Shown here piece by piece: positions 1-10,784 of a stretch of DNA of 60,000 nt; within the stretch, counting starts at the first letter, position 1; every line of letters begins with the position of its first letter. Source of the DNA: Tubulanus polymorphus (Eukaryota > Nemertea > Palaeonemertea > Tubulaniformes > Tubulanidae); the NCBI RefSeq assembly GCF_964204645.1, contig NC_134028.1, positions 23,226,153 through 23,286,152 on the forward strand. Reading direction: 5' to 3'. A program made the position numbers and the translations under genes. The notes below the pieces were generated by a model. The model worked only from the letters and a program-made list of their open reading frames with translations, was not told the DNA's origin and did not search any database.

Positions 1-123
1 CGGATCTGTGCTCGGCGGTTCGACGCTGAATGTGAAGTTAGTCGGTAGAGACGTTTGTTTACATACGGGTTGATGTTGACCGTCGTTTGGCGAGGCGGTG
101 CTCGCGTTATCCGCATCGGAACC
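1..123 (-). CDS. Cav3: Cav3 C-tail exon, truncated by the window edge
   Basis: An open frame begins after the acceptor TTTTTGTAG in phase 0, exactly what the exon at 2613-2744 requires. It reads GSDADNASTASPNDGQHQPV, then CKQTSLPTNFTFSVEPPST, and stays open to the first base of the window. Composition is GC-rich compared with the adjacent intron, as for the other linker exons. Cav3 C-tails are poorly conserved, so the assignment rests on phase, splice site and composition, not on similarity. Confidence 0.72.
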
Positions 124-2612
124 CTACAAAAAGTCGAAATAACACGAATATTCACATACCGGGACATATAGACATTTGTGTATCTGAGATTTATTCAGTG
201 TTTACTCTTGAGAATGATATTTGTTTCGATAATGAATAGTACAGGTAAATATTAGTAGTGATGATTTATTGTTTATCAAAGTGAGTAGGTGTGTTCGTTT
301 GGCTGACCGAGTCAATAGACGCTTCCGTTAAAACAGTCCTGTCGAAAACAATATGACAGCATCCGCTCAGAACGGTTACATCATAGAAATCTAAACTTCA
401 GTTTACATTTCTATGGTTATACGGATATATATATATAGTACTATTCAACGATTTTCTCAGCTATCAGCCTCGATCACACGGAGACGATTTCACCCAGGCA
501 AAACTGGCCCGCACCAAACGCGAGTCAAATTTGGCTCTTGTTTAATCAGAGGTAGTTGCTGTGGTAAGCGAAGTAAGTCACTTCCGTGACCGGTTAGCTT
601 TCTCAAGGAATAACTGAACCCGTGCGGGAATGGTACTGGCCTGACGCCACATTTTTGTTCGAGCCCGATTTGGCTGGCGTCAAACAACCACGGAACCATT
701 TGTGATCGGTGTGAATGGCTGGCCAGGGTCAAAAGCGCTCGGTCTCCCAAATGAACATGGTTCAAATATTCTGATAACGAATCGCAAAGTCTTTACTAAA
801 GATCAAATCTTAAAATGAAAAGGTGCATATATTGTATGCGGTGACCATCATGCAGCAAAAACCGACAATTATTGATGAAAATTCAGGTGCGCTTAAAATA
901 GAGAGACTTCCACTTTCACAAGACGCGTCAACAATCCTTCACTGTAGAATAAAATCGACACCACGAGCAGATAAATGTTACACCATTCAGATAGTAAAAA
1001 TATGAGTGAAAAGTATGAATACAGATATATCAAACTGACACCTAATATCACAATAAATACCAGGGGCCGAATTAACTGCAGTGACGTGAACTCGTCACCA
1101 TAACCCCGAACATAAGTGAATGCTGATGCAGTATTCGAGTATTGTATCGAGTAAAGGGACATTCATCCCTGAAGAAGCAGGGTTACGCAGCCAAACAAGT
1201 AATGGATAGATTGTTTTATACGATCAGCCTAAAAACATCGAACATCGAAAAATAAAAACTTGTCACAAATTCATGTTTTCAATAAGATTCGATTGTGTAT
1301 ATTTTGTGTACTTTAGTTTATCCTCAGGCTGTCAAGACAGTGGTCACTTCATAAAACGTGCAGGGGGAGGGGGGTAGGAATCAAATTTACGTCTTCCTAG
1401 TACTTCGGTAGGCCGATTCTATAGATGGCTGGCATACAGTAGGGAATCTACTCGATCTATACAATACAATATTTGTTCTTTTTTCTATGGTCAATGGTTT
1501 CACTTATGCTACGTGGTAATGCCTGAATGTCTTCAGGTATCATTTTCTAGTACTTTCGCCATCAAGACCTGCATCAACTTCTTAGGTGACAGTGCCATAA
1601 CATATACCAAGGATATGGAGATCTGAAACACCCTGACACAAGAATTTAGGAAGATTCGTGATACTTCTTTTGCAGGTGGAAAAAAGTCTTATTGGAAAAA
1701 TAGGAAAAATTACTCCATTTGTACCCAAAATTGAAAGATTTGTAGGAAAAACCCTGGCAGGGGAAATTAGGCCGCTTGACAGCCTATGTGAAACAAACTG
1801 TGGCCCGATGAGTTTACCAACTCATCAGTATTAACATCTATTGTTTCAGATTTTCTAGGAATACCATGAATTTTGTGACAGTTCGAGAAGAAATGTAATA
1901 TATTATGGAGCAGATTTTTGTGGTGACCTGTACATATTCCATGCATCGTTGCCTGGCCACTATCTTAGTCGGCGTGTAATAATATATAACACCGGTCTCG
2001 CTGCATACGGATAAACTCTGTAGATTGGCGCCAAATCCGAACTTGTATCTGCGATTTCGGGCAGCCTATATTCAGTAGCAAACAGATCATTGTGAAAGCA
2101 CCATAGAATCAACTATTGAATCATCATCAGACATACAATACACGCACACTATAAGAAAACTGTCAACCTCGCCAAAAACAAACAAAATATTCAGCAAATT
2201 AAAGTTGGATTTTACTAAATGATAACATATAATTGTGTTGAAACGATAAGATTAAACCTATTCGACAGTTGCGTGTTAAAAACACATGACAATTTCTGTT
2301 TAGCCGTAAAGTATCAAAATATGTCTATGTACATGTACCTATTTTTCATACGCGGAGCGCTGAGATAATATACACTAAATACCGAAAAAAGCGTTTCTGC
2401 CTAAATCTAAAAACAACAAGTAATCATATTGATTGGTAAATAATAATGCGTGGTCAGGTGAACACGAAAGGAAATACAGCTAATAATGAACCATTAAGGT
2501 ACAGTCAATGATAACAGTTGGCGATGTCACATTTCGATAACGTCAATGAATTATATATACACCAGGATTCCTATTGATCGGTGAATTTAACGGATGATAA
2601 AGTGAAATGTAC
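124..2612 (-). other. Cav3 intron in the C-tail
   Basis: This is a 2.5-kb AT-rich intron. A less AT-rich block at about 485-770 with a 91-codon minus-strand frame has no recognisable similarity and no matching splice phase; it is likely a degraded repeat. No other exon was found. Confidence 0.7.
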
Positions 2613-2744
2613 CTCATCTGAAAGGGGGAATTTCTGCTGTTGAAGTAGTTCGGCTTGGATCCGGGCGGCTTCAGCCTCTTCTTCCAGCTCTCTTTGTACT
2701 TCGGCTTCGAGTTCGGCATCATCGTCCATGTGTTTATGAGACTC
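2613..2744 (-). CDS. Cav3: Cav3 exon: proximal C-terminal helix
   Basis: The exon reads ESHKHMDDDAELEAEVQREL, EEEAEAARIQAELLQQQKFP and LSDE. This corresponds to the acidic helix after IVS6 in Cav3 (human ESNKEAKEEAELEAELELE, from memory). No EF-hand or IQ motif follows in this exon, in contrast to Cav1/Cav2. Phase 0 at both ends. Acceptor AATTTCAG, donor GTACAT. Confidence 0.93.
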
Positions 2745-4349
2745 CTGAAATTAGCAGAATCCCACGTCTAGAACTGCTAGGCTCTCTCAGTGAAATGCCA
2801 ATTTCGGATCGAAGGTATACCCGACCCAAAATTTACATGTTCATGTATTTACTTTCATCGGCCAAAGCAAGACTATGGATACTTTTGTATCGTTTGATAT
2901 CAAACATGCTTCTAAATGACGGGACATTTTCTAGGAATTCGACAGAAGTCATTTTCTGCGTCGGAAAATACACCACAGGACAACACTGTCACCAGCAGCT
3001 AAAAATCGACACTGAATCAGCCAATACTAAATAGAATAGAAAGACTTCGGGATAATGCAGAAAAATCGCAGTCACCTAAACAAGAGCAGCGCGTATAGAA
3101 TAAAGGAGGAAAAGTTGCATGCGGTCATTTTTTGGAAGCGAAGTCAACTATTAAACGTGGACTTGATTAACAGGACTTGACGTAACAGCAAACCGTGTTA
3201 GTCCTAATTTCAATTGGCATGCTATTAGCGTTAATCGTTATTAAGGAGGGAAATCTGAGCGATCGGTTCGTGTGACGATTGCCTTATTCCAGATATTCGT
3301 ATATGAATACTTCTTCAAAATGACCAGATCTCCCTACAACAAGCAGTTATAGGTTTGACTACTGAAGCTACCTGCCATAAGCGCACTTCACATATACAGT
3401 TCATGATCGCCATAAGCAGAACGTTATGAAAGACCACCACATTCATCAAATCATTCGTAATATCCATGAAAACGATTTCGGGTTTTTTTTCTAAGTATTT
3501 GATAGGTTTGAATGAGGTATGTATTTGCAGAGATATACAATTCCTACAGAGTGATTATGATTTGACAGGTAACTTCAGAAGGGTTCGGTTTCGTTCTCAA
3601 TTCCGATTTTCATTCAAATTACATCATTTTGTAGCCTTGAGAATTGTTCTTTTTTTTGTAGAAATTAGATATCTATCTATCGATTATTTTCTAATGAAGT
3701 ATAATGCATCATAAGTAATGCCTATGGTGATCTGAATGAAGGAATAAAAGCCACATTGTGCAATATGATGAAAATTGGAAATGACAACAAATTCAATTTT
3801 CTGCTATTCACTCTAATCCTCGTTTGGTGTGAACAGAGACATTGATTTTAAACTATATGGAAAACAGCACCTCAATATTTTTAGCTCGATTTTTGAGTCT
3901 ACGCTCTATAAGGATGAATAACGGCTTAAAAAAAGAAAAAATAAGGCACCATTATAACCGGCGGGTCAATTAAGATCTGTTAAAATAGGTTCCTAGGATT
4001 TGATGATGACGGACAACGACAAAATACCGTTTAGCCATTCGTGAAGGCCGGAAACAGTCAGAAATGAGTGAATGAGTTCTCAGCTATAGGTAGGATTTCA
4101 TATGCAGAAAGTATAGAAATCAAACGATTTTGAAAAGTTGTTTTTGACATATTTTGTTAGTGAGATTTAGTGAATATTTCACTGGTGAGGCAGCATAACA
4201 GGTCTACTATACGAAGTATCGAACACAGTTTCAAGTCTAGGACCAGTAAAGTTTGAGGCGGCGGCAATCGGAACCAGAGACACCGCAAAGCATCAAACCA
4301 GTTAAACAGAACGGAGACGCGAGAGGAGCGGCGAATACACGTGACTCAC
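2745..4349 (-). other. Cav3 intron after IVS6
   Basis: A 1.6-kb AT-rich intron. Several short frames occur on the plus strand but have no coding character. Nothing else was recognised. Confidence 0.7.
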
Positions 4350-4505
4350 CTCGAGATGTTTCATCAGAACAGCGACGACGACGTTCACCAGAACAAACTG
4401 CGCCATTAAGACGAACACGACGAAGTAAACCGGTGAAATGATCGGACTGACGCAACAGTTCTTCACACAATCATCCGTAGAATCACAATCTTCGCGTAAC
4501 GTATC
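4350..4505 (-). CDS. Cav3: Cav3 exon: D4 S5-S6 post-filter loop and IVS6
   Basis: The exon reads [40 protein letters not shown] and [12 protein letters not shown]. The loop before IVS6 holds four cysteines in a short span (DC, DC, NCC). This resembles the cysteine-enriched D4L6 loop of non-vertebrate Cav3 channels, which pairs with the cysteine-rich D2 turret. Vertebrates have only two. Phase 0 at both ends. Acceptor TTTTTCTAG, donor GTGAGT. Confidence 0.96.
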
Positions 4506-4995
4506 CTAGAAAAAGATCAGATCGACATAAGAGGAAAACAAAGCGAGCTCCCATCATCCGGTTCCTCTTCATTGCCAAACTTCCCAGCTTTACGTCTTAT
4601 AATGACTTCCCCCATATCTGAACAAGTTCCCCTTTCTAATTAGTTCTGGCTCCGTTACGACTTTGGGCTCTGCAGTCTGGTAATCAACCTTGTTAACTCG
4701 TTGAACTTGCTAAAAGAAACCTTTACCACAAATTAGATTAAGTTCCCCAGTTCGGGTACACCGGAGTTTTTTATCTTCGTCCTCCTGTCTGATTTCTATT
4801 CTTGCGTATATGATTAATACATTTAGTACTCTCTTCGTTTGTTTCTAATACCATTTATGTATGTACAATCTATCTGTATTTACTTTATTGCAAACGGCTG
4901 ATTGTTATTTGTTTATAAGAACCCAATGGAATATCTATTCGATTGAACTGATTAATGCTGGACCCTTCCAACTAGGATCGCTAGACTCTACTTAC
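4506..4995 (-). other. Cav3 intron between the D4 filter and IVS6
   Basis: A 490-nt intron with no recognisable element. Confidence 0.8.
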
Positions 4996-5117
4996 TTTCA
5001 TGATGCCATTCCAGTTGTCTCCCGTAGCTACACGAAAAAGCGTCAGGAACGCCATTCCGAAGTTCTCAAAGTGGGCGTGCATGCCCAGTCCCTCGCAGGG
5101 GTGTTCGTGCGAACATT
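4996..5117 (-). CDS. Cav3: Cav3 exon: D4 turret and selectivity filter (Asp)
   Basis: The exon reads [20 protein letters not shown], then [20 protein letters not shown] and K. The aspartate of GDNW is the domain IV filter residue. Two turret cysteines (ECS, PCEG) match vertebrate spacing. Phase 1 in, phase 0 out. The acceptor is CGCTTGTAG and the donor GTAAGT. Confidence 0.96.
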
Positions 5118-5205
5118 CTACAAGCGAAATAAACGATATTTCTTATTTTCAAATATCTACACCGAGTCCAGTACGGTACATGGGACTAATCGAATGACGC
5201 CTTAC

Positions 5206-5355
5206 CGAGTCTACCGAACAATTCAACTCCCAGGGCGGCGAATATAAAGAACAGCAAAAAGAACAGAAGGCCCAGATTTCCGACTTGTGGCAGAGCTTGA
5301 ATAACAGTATCTAACAGTGCGCGTATTCCCTTCGCCATTTTCAGAAGTTTCAATA
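5206..5355 (-). CDS. Cav3: Cav3 exon: end of IVS4, S4-S5 linker and IVS5
   Basis: The exon reads [40 protein letters not shown] and [11 protein letters not shown]. The [12 protein letters not shown] block is essentially identical to human Cav3. Phase 1 in, phase 1 out (a G joins AA downstream to give Glu). Acceptor GTCTTGCAG, donor GTAAGG. Confidence 0.96.
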
Positions 5356-5718
5356 CTGCAAGACATAAAATAGGCTCAGAATTGGCTCATGTTGAGTCTT
5401 CTTTATGGAACAAGTCCAGCCAATGACGGATAATACAGGCCCGTAGCCCGTGAGGAAGTGTGGGTGGGTTCGTTTTCTAATTAAGCTGGAACTAAACGCG
5501 GGCGTGAGGCCCACCACCAGTTTAAGTCTTGAAAATTTGATGTTCAGATTTGGTTTCAAAGTGATAACCACTGATATAACGAACGTTCAAATATGAAGAA
5601 ATTCAATTTACCTTTCAGCCTAATATTCTTTTTTCATTAAAAAAGGAGCGGGACTAATTTTCTTTGAAATAACAAATTACGGGCTTGATATCATATACAT
5701 GAACATATATACACATAC
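5356..5718 (-). other. Cav3 intron within IVS4
   Basis: A 363-nt intron that splits the IVS4 helix between IAR and VLK. Nothing else was seen. Confidence 0.8.
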
Positions 5719-5849
5719 CTCTTGCTATTCGAAGTACCCTCATTACCCTGATGATGGTTGGGTTGATAGGAATTACATCAGATTCCATCTCCTCTAATAT
5801 GATTCCAATTATAGACAGAATAACAATTATTATGTCCAATTGATTCCAG
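5719..5849 (-). CDS. Cav3: Cav3 exon: IVS3 and first half of IVS4
   Basis: The exon encodes [20 protein letters not shown], then [20 protein letters not shown] and IAR. The [15 protein letters not shown] block is a Cav3 signature in domain IV. Phase 2 in, phase 1 out. Acceptor CATTTCAG, donor GTATGT. Confidence 0.95.
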
Positions 5850-6573
5850 CTGAAATGGATATACAGCGTAAGACGTTAGATCGGAGAATATCTTCATCTG
5901 AATTTATCCATGGAATGAAAAATGCTCGAGGGAATGTATTTCAATAATGACAAATAAAAGGCAGGAAAAGGAATGTATCAAGAAGCTGGAACTGGGAGGC
6001 TCAATATAGACATTATTGATAGTACTGTGTTTACACAAAAAAAGACAAAAACTCGGTGGAAGAAATGGATGAATAAAGTAAGGGCACAGCACAGACGACA
6101 GAACTTTAAGCAATTGAATGGACCTATAAAAAGAGCACAGTGAGCTGAAAAACGTGAACTACACGCACTCTGTGTCTTCAAATATATGAACCAGACAGAA
6201 AAAAAAACCATTTTCGAGAAGTGAGAATCATCAACACGCTCTCGACCGGTAAGAATAGGGTAAAAACAACATTCATTTATGATGGACGTACCCAGCACTG
6301 AATCACAAAATGACAAGAAAGAAAAGAAGACAAAATGACACTGATTGGTGAAATGATTCAGGTTCGATTCTTCCATTTATATATAGTACAACTAAACAGG
6401 TCCTAACTAATTTACATAATCATGCATATGTAGACAAAGCTTATAAGCATAGAATCATAGTCTATGGTCTATAAGATCGATAACGAGGATATCGAGAGGG
6501 AAATCTAATTGATGTCGACATTTTGTTGACTTCGAGTGATTGAGTTTTTTTATAGATCGATCGACGAATTTAC
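5850..6573 (-). other. Cav3 intron between IVS2 and IVS3
   Basis: A 724-nt intron. A 132-codon minus-strand frame is present but is rich in Phe, Ser and Cys, as expected from a pyrimidine-rich intron strand, and has no fitting splice sites. Confidence 0.75.
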
Positions 6574-6683
6574 CTGTCTTTCATGTAGCGACGGAACCCG
6601 AGAGCTACGATTTTTAAAATCGCTTCCAATATGAACACAGACGTGAAGAAATAGTTGAATATTTTCAACGCATATTCCAGTTC
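6574..6683 (-). CDS. Cav3: Cav3 exon: IVS2
   Basis: The exon reads ELEYALKIFNYFFTSVFILE, then AILKIVALGFRRYMKD. The glutamate in FILEAILK is the S2 counter-charge. It ends with AG, completed by C in the next exon. Acceptor CTTCGTGCAG, donor GTAAAT. Confidence 0.95.
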
Positions 6684-6788
6684 CTGCACGAAGAAATTTA
6701 AAAACAGTGAAAATACATATGTGCATATTCGGAGTTGACGTCGCCGAAATGGACCACATGATTTCTACCAGCTACCGAAGATACGAAC

Positions 6789-6940
6789 CTTGGGCATCAT
6801 GTAATACTCTAAAGCCATGGTTATAACGTTCAGCCCGATTACACCGGCTATTGCCAGATCGAAGTACTTGCTGTTACAGATTTTATGGCATACGAGTCGA
6901 CTCGGTGAAAAATCAGCCCAATACGGCGGTTCCCTCATTT
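6789..6940 (-). CDS. Cav3: Cav3 exon: end of III-IV linker and IVS1
   Basis: The exon reads MREPPYWADFSPSRLVCHKI, CNSKYFDLAIAGVIGLNVIT and MALEYYMMPK. The pattern matches Cav3 domain IV entry (SRFRLL.H.LC...YLDL.ITGVIGLNVVTMAMEHY in human, from memory). Phase 1 in, phase 0 out. Acceptor TTTTCCTACAG. The donor GTTCGT is unusual but is the only one that joins the next exon in frame. Confidence 0.95.
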
Positions 6941-9043
6941 CTGTAGGAAAAAAAGATAAACTTCAATTATTGTTCCTAGCTCAGAAATGAAAACTCTCAT
7001 GACATTTAATTCCCCAAACGTTCATAAAACCTGGATACATGAAATGAAGTGAAGCCACCCTTTTACGCATGACATTTCCCAACAACAGGTTTAAATTTCA
7101 AGGACCTAACTGATGAGAGTAAATTGATTTTTAAAAGTGACTGCGTACTCCAAGCAAGATTTTTGTTCAAATACCCAATGAGTGCTTACACGATAAAAGC
7201 GATAGTTAGAAATTGAAGATTGAAAGATTTCGTTAAGATGGGACATAAAATACACAGAATTTCCCGAAATGTATATTTCATGAGCAATTTTCTTATTGAT
7301 ATAATGTATATGCCAGCAGTAAAAAGAAAAAAATCTATTCTTATTCAAGCAGTCACATGCATCCATTCTCTTTTCAAACGAAATCTAAATACTATAAACT
7401 AACCTGTCTCCTATTGTTATATTGTATATCAAAGACACATGCTCGATATGTATGTATATATGATTCCATTGGAGAAAAACAGGTGCCTGCATGCTTTCTT
7501 TTGCGAAAACTTACCAGTTCCGATCGCGGAATATCTCTATTTACGAATGAAACTAACAACAAGCGAATAAAGCTATTCGGAAACATGGTTCAAAGATCTT
7601 TTTCTTCTGATCGAAATCGATTCAGGTTACTGTTAATAGTCCGATTATATGAATGTACTTAATGCACACATGTATCAAATACTAACATCGATCGGGTAGG
7701 GACACGATGACGTGGGTTGTGTTCAGAAACTAACATGAACTGGTGCTGGACACGACTTCTGTGATAACTATTTATAGATGGGACATGCGACAATACAAAC
7801 ACAAGAGATGATACAATTATACTGAGTCTGGCTGGCTCCGGTAAAAAAAATATATCCGATATTCTTCCGCTGAAATCTTCTAAAGCTTAAGTAATAGTTC
7901 ATATAAATATATATATATACATTGTGCTATCATTCATCTTTCAACTCTTGCCTTTTCCAAACCATGTTTTCGTCCGCACGGAAAATGTGCAGCAAATGTT
8001 AAGTCTTAAAAGCGAAAAGAGTTTCTTAATGTGTCGACCTTATCATTCTGAAATTCTAGAACAAAGTCTAACAGTGAAGACTTCTCGTAATAACAACTCA
8101 GAGTGAAATGAACTCATCAACAACCCACCGGGTACACAGACAAATCAAAGACAAAACTGAGGAACATAACAAAACTAACAGAAAATGTAGTTAGATAAAC
8201 AGAGACGATTTGGGATTCTATGTATCAATAAGTAAACAGCGCTGAACTTGTGGTTATCTTCGAAATAGTTTAAGAAATGAAAGTTAAAGATTTAGCCATA
8301 CGTGAAAATGATATTGGTTATGAAAAACTGATTAAGCAAGTGATGAATACATGTATCTTATTGAAAGTTTGTGTAAGCCCTCGAATGGACAATCTCTACG
8401 CTGGCTGGCAAATATCAGTGATCTGTGAAGATTTTAGTAAACATGAAGTGAATATTATAATCCGTAAAGAATGGCGACTTAATCAAGCAGAAGATCAGAA
8501 AGATCCTATGCATGTAAGAATACATGTACTGTTTTACTCTTAGTAATATTTCATGATCGATTAAGGTAGGTCAAAGATTACGAGAAATGCAGATGCGCCG
8601 TGAAGTGCTGATCACTCTTACAGAAATCCACCGCAAAATGAATAATCATGCGCCTAAACCACACTGCCTATAGTCGTACGCAACATAAATAGATGTATGA
8701 ATGAACTAAAGATGTAATAAAAGAAAAAGAAACTTTGTGTTTGCACTTGAATGTCGAAGATGTAAAAATCTAAATTGTGAACCAGAGTGATGCTATGAAA
8801 AAGGTAAAGATGAAGAAAACAATATTATCATAATTTACCGTGAAGAATTGTTCGTAAACATTGAAATGACGTAAAAGTTGAAAATGTGTGCTGAATCACC
8901 GGTGAATGTTGTATAATATACATATGTAAATATATGTGATGACTATATAAGTAAAATTCATGCAATGCTTATCGTAAAAGCATGGAATTAGCCAGACTCA
9001 GTATACAAGTACCAACCAAGCACTTCGTTTGGTTCGTTCATAC
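6941..9043 (-). other. Cav3 intron in the III-IV linker
   Basis: A 2.1-kb AT-rich intron. This is where vertebrate Cav3 genes carry an alternative linker exon, so I searched it for an in-frame cassette with phase 1 at both ends, and found none convincing. Confidence 0.7.
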
Positions 9044-9236
9044 TCTTTCGTTTCTTTTCAAGTTTTCTCGCTCGTTTCGCGTCGCGTCGAGCCTTCTCCT
9101 CTTTCTCCTGGTTTTCGCGGCATTTGTGGAAGTTTTCGACGACGACACCGACGAACATGTTCAACACGAAGAACCCGACCAGCAATAGGAATGATATGAA
9201 GTAAAGCAGACGCCATTCGTTGTAATTTTCAATCGG
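9044..9236 (-). CDS. Cav3: Cav3 exon: IIIS6 and start of the III-IV linker
   Basis: The exon reads [20 protein letters not shown], then [20 protein letters not shown], then a charged [20 protein letters not shown] helix. It ends with one base (A) that joins AA of the next exon. The [13 protein letters not shown] block is near-invariant in Cav3. The acceptor follows an A-rich, pyrimidine-poor stretch on the other side of the junction (TTTTTTGCAG on the sense strand), and the donor is GTATGA. Confidence 0.94.
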
Positions 9237-9269
9237 CTGCAAAAAAAAACAGTTCAATATATTGCATTA

Positions 9270-9420
9270 TTTCTATTGTAGCGGACGCTCCAGGGTGCAC
9301 ACGGCAGGTGATAGGGCACACCGCCCTGAGAGGCACACAACCTGAGAATTATCATATCTATTGTAAGGTAGGGCGCACAGCAGGCGACACGGCACACAGC
9401 ATAGTAATATATGTTGTATT
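9270..9420. repeat. Degenerate minisatellite rich in GGCACAC-type units
   Basis: Two diverged stretches each start at TCTATTGTA and contain several GGCACAC or GGGCACAC words. The repeats fill much of a 318-nt intron. Confidence 0.5.
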
Positions 9421-9449
9421 ATCATTTCTGTTGTGAGGAACTGATGAAA

Positions 9450-9530
9450 TAGCTGTACCGTGGGCTACAGTAGAGTTTTGCACTGGCATAGTCTCGATGC
9501 CATCAGTTTTGAATCCCTGAGGATGGAAAA
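9450..9530 (+). repeat. tRNA-like (SINE-like) fragment, copy A
   Basis: Shares AGTCTCGATGCCATCAG followed by TTTTGAATCCCTG with the copies at about 29130 and 47840. The second block resembles an RNA polymerase III B box with one change. Confidence 0.45.
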
Positions 9531-9554
9531 ACTATAGATTTGTTAATACTTTAC

Positions 9555-9644
9555 CTGAATATTGACACCAACAGCATCAATACCAGTATACATTATGCTA
9601 ACCCAGCCATCTTTGGAAGCAAGAACGAACAGAGCCATCAAAGC
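9555..9644 (-). CDS. Cav3: Cav3 exon: D3 selectivity filter (Asp)
   Basis: A 90-nt exon encoding [20 protein letters not shown], then [10 protein letters not shown]. The aspartate in KDGW is the domain III filter residue and separates Cav3 (EEDD) from Cav1/Cav2 (EEEE). Phase 0 at both ends. Unlike the domain I filter exon, no second copy was found in the adjacent introns. Confidence 0.96.
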
Positions 9645-9730
9645 CTACAATCAAAAATAGTGATTACCTTCATTATGATGTACAGGATGTAGCCATGGAA
9701 CTAAACCCGGCCACAAGCACAACACTTTAC

Positions 9731-9862
9731 CTGTCCTAGATTGTCAAAATTGTATTTTCTATTGACCCACATATTTTCAGGATCAGATTCGCATTCAGTT
9801 TTGTTATGAATGATAGTCATATCACCGGGACCAACGCAGTGAAAGAACTTTCCTTTAAACAA
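9731..9862 (-). CDS. Cav3: Cav3 exon: D3 extracellular turret
   Basis: The exon reads LFKGKFFHCVGPGDMTIIHN, then KTECESDPENMWVNRKYNFD and NLGQ. Two cysteines and an NKT glycosylation site are conserved in position with vertebrate Cav3. Phase 0 at both ends (44 codons). Acceptor CTATTTCAG, donor GTAAAG. Confidence 0.95.
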
Positions 9863-9948
9863 CTGAAATAGATAGTCGGAAGAACATCACGATATGGTTG
9901 CTGAGTAAAGTGAACTGGTGACATGGTGAGTTATTCCGTTGAACTTAC

Positions 9949-10075
9949 CTGAACACCCAGAATTCCAAAAATGATGAAAAATGTACAGCAAATGAGAACG
10001 ATATTACCGATAGGTCGTAGAGATGATAGCAATGTCTGAACTACTAATTTCAATCCTGGGGCTCGACTTATAACT
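9949..10075 (-). CDS. Cav3: Cav3 exon: IIIS4-S5 linker and IIIS5
   Basis: The exon reads [20 protein letters not shown], then [20 protein letters not shown] and VQ. The block is nearly identical to other Cav3 channels (human has [20 protein letters not shown]). Phase 2 in, phase 0 out. Acceptor TTACTTTTCAG, donor GTAAGT. Confidence 0.96.
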
Positions 10076-10152
10076 CTGAAAAGTAATCATAACAATCATA
10101 GCTGCGGTTCATTTGAAAGGATTCAGATCCGATATCTGATTGGAAACGTTAC

Positions 10153-10406
10153 CTCAAAGGTCTAAGAGTTCGTAGAAGTCTGAATACTCGTAATATACCA
10201 AATATTCTACTACTGCTTCCGGCTATCCACGTTATCATTATATCAATGAGTGAAATAATGACGAGAAAGCCGTCCATGATGTTCCAACCGCTTTTCAGAT
10301 AAGCATGCCGTCCGAGCACGAAACCTTTCGCGCTTACTTTCACGGCCATTTCAAAACTGAACACAACTGTGAAGACGTAGTTTGCCATCGTCAGAAACAC
10401 ACGCTC
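10153..10406 (-). CDS. Cav3: Cav3 exon: IIIS2, IIIS3 and IIIS4
   Basis: A 254-nt exon encoding ERVFLTMANYVFTVVFSFEM, then AVKVSAKGFVLGRHAYLKSG. S3 follows as WNIMDGFLVIISLIDIM and S4 as RIFGILRVFRLLRTLRPLR. One exon therefore carries most of the D3 voltage sensor. It ends with AG, completed by A of the next exon to give another arginine. Acceptor ATTGACAG, donor GTAACG. Confidence 0.96.
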
Positions 10407-10491
10407 CTGTCAATATAGGGCTGTAGGTCATTATCTAATATAACATTGGCAGTTATCAGGTTAGAGAATGGATGATGGTGATGATACTTAC

Positions 10492-10615
10492 GGCGCTTCG
10501 AGGTGGAATACTCGGCCTTTCCATCGCCAACGTTATACAATTTAAAGCGATGAAGAATAAAACTGTATAATCGAACCATTTCCTCGTTACGAGGTGTTGA
10601 CACAACTGGCGAAAA
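10492..10615 (-). CDS. Cav3: Cav3 exon: IIIS1
   Basis: The exon reads [20 protein letters not shown], then [20 protein letters not shown] and A. The CITLAMERP motif is typical of Cav3 IIIS1. Phase 2 in, phase 0 out. Acceptor GGTTTTCCAG, donor GTAAGT. The downstream intron is only 85 nt, so domain III exons are tightly clustered. Confidence 0.95.
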
Positions 10616-10695
10616 CTGGAAAACCGAAAGCGAATGAACTCGACTGATTTCAACAAGTCAGAGAAATAGGTAACTGGTTATTGAGTTGTACATAC

Positions 10696-10784
10696 CGATG
10701 TTCAGGAGGCAAGATATAGCAAGCCCATTCCATTCGAGTGAGGAAACATCCTTTCGGTTCGGGGCAACACGAACAGGCGCAATT
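10696..10784 (-). CDS. Cav3: Cav3 exon: cysteine cluster before IIIS1
   Basis: A short 89-nt exon encoding NCACSCCPEPKGCFLTRMEW, then ACYILPPEHR. The CACSCC-PEP-GC cluster has five cysteines in twelve residues on the cytoplasmic side just before IIIS1. Vertebrate Cav3 has a shorter ACC in the same place, followed by a similar W-Y-I-PP pattern. It enters in phase 0 and ends with CG, completed by T in the next exon. Acceptor ATATTTCAG, donor GTATGT. Confidence 0.9.

Larger units (their letters stand above)
9237..9554 (-). other. Cav3 intron between the D3 filter and IIIS6, repeat-filled
   Basis: This short intron is mostly repeats: a degenerate minisatellite (about 9270-9420) followed by a tRNA-like fragment (about 9450-9530). 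Both are listed separately. Confidence 0.75.

Noticed and set aside
485-770. 91-codon minus-strand frame in the C-tail intron
   Set aside because: No fitting splice phase with exons 2613-2744 or 1-123, and no similarity recognised.
4237-4470. Frames of 62-77 codons on both strands over the IVS6 exon
   Set aside because: They are shadows of the real IVS6 coding frame.
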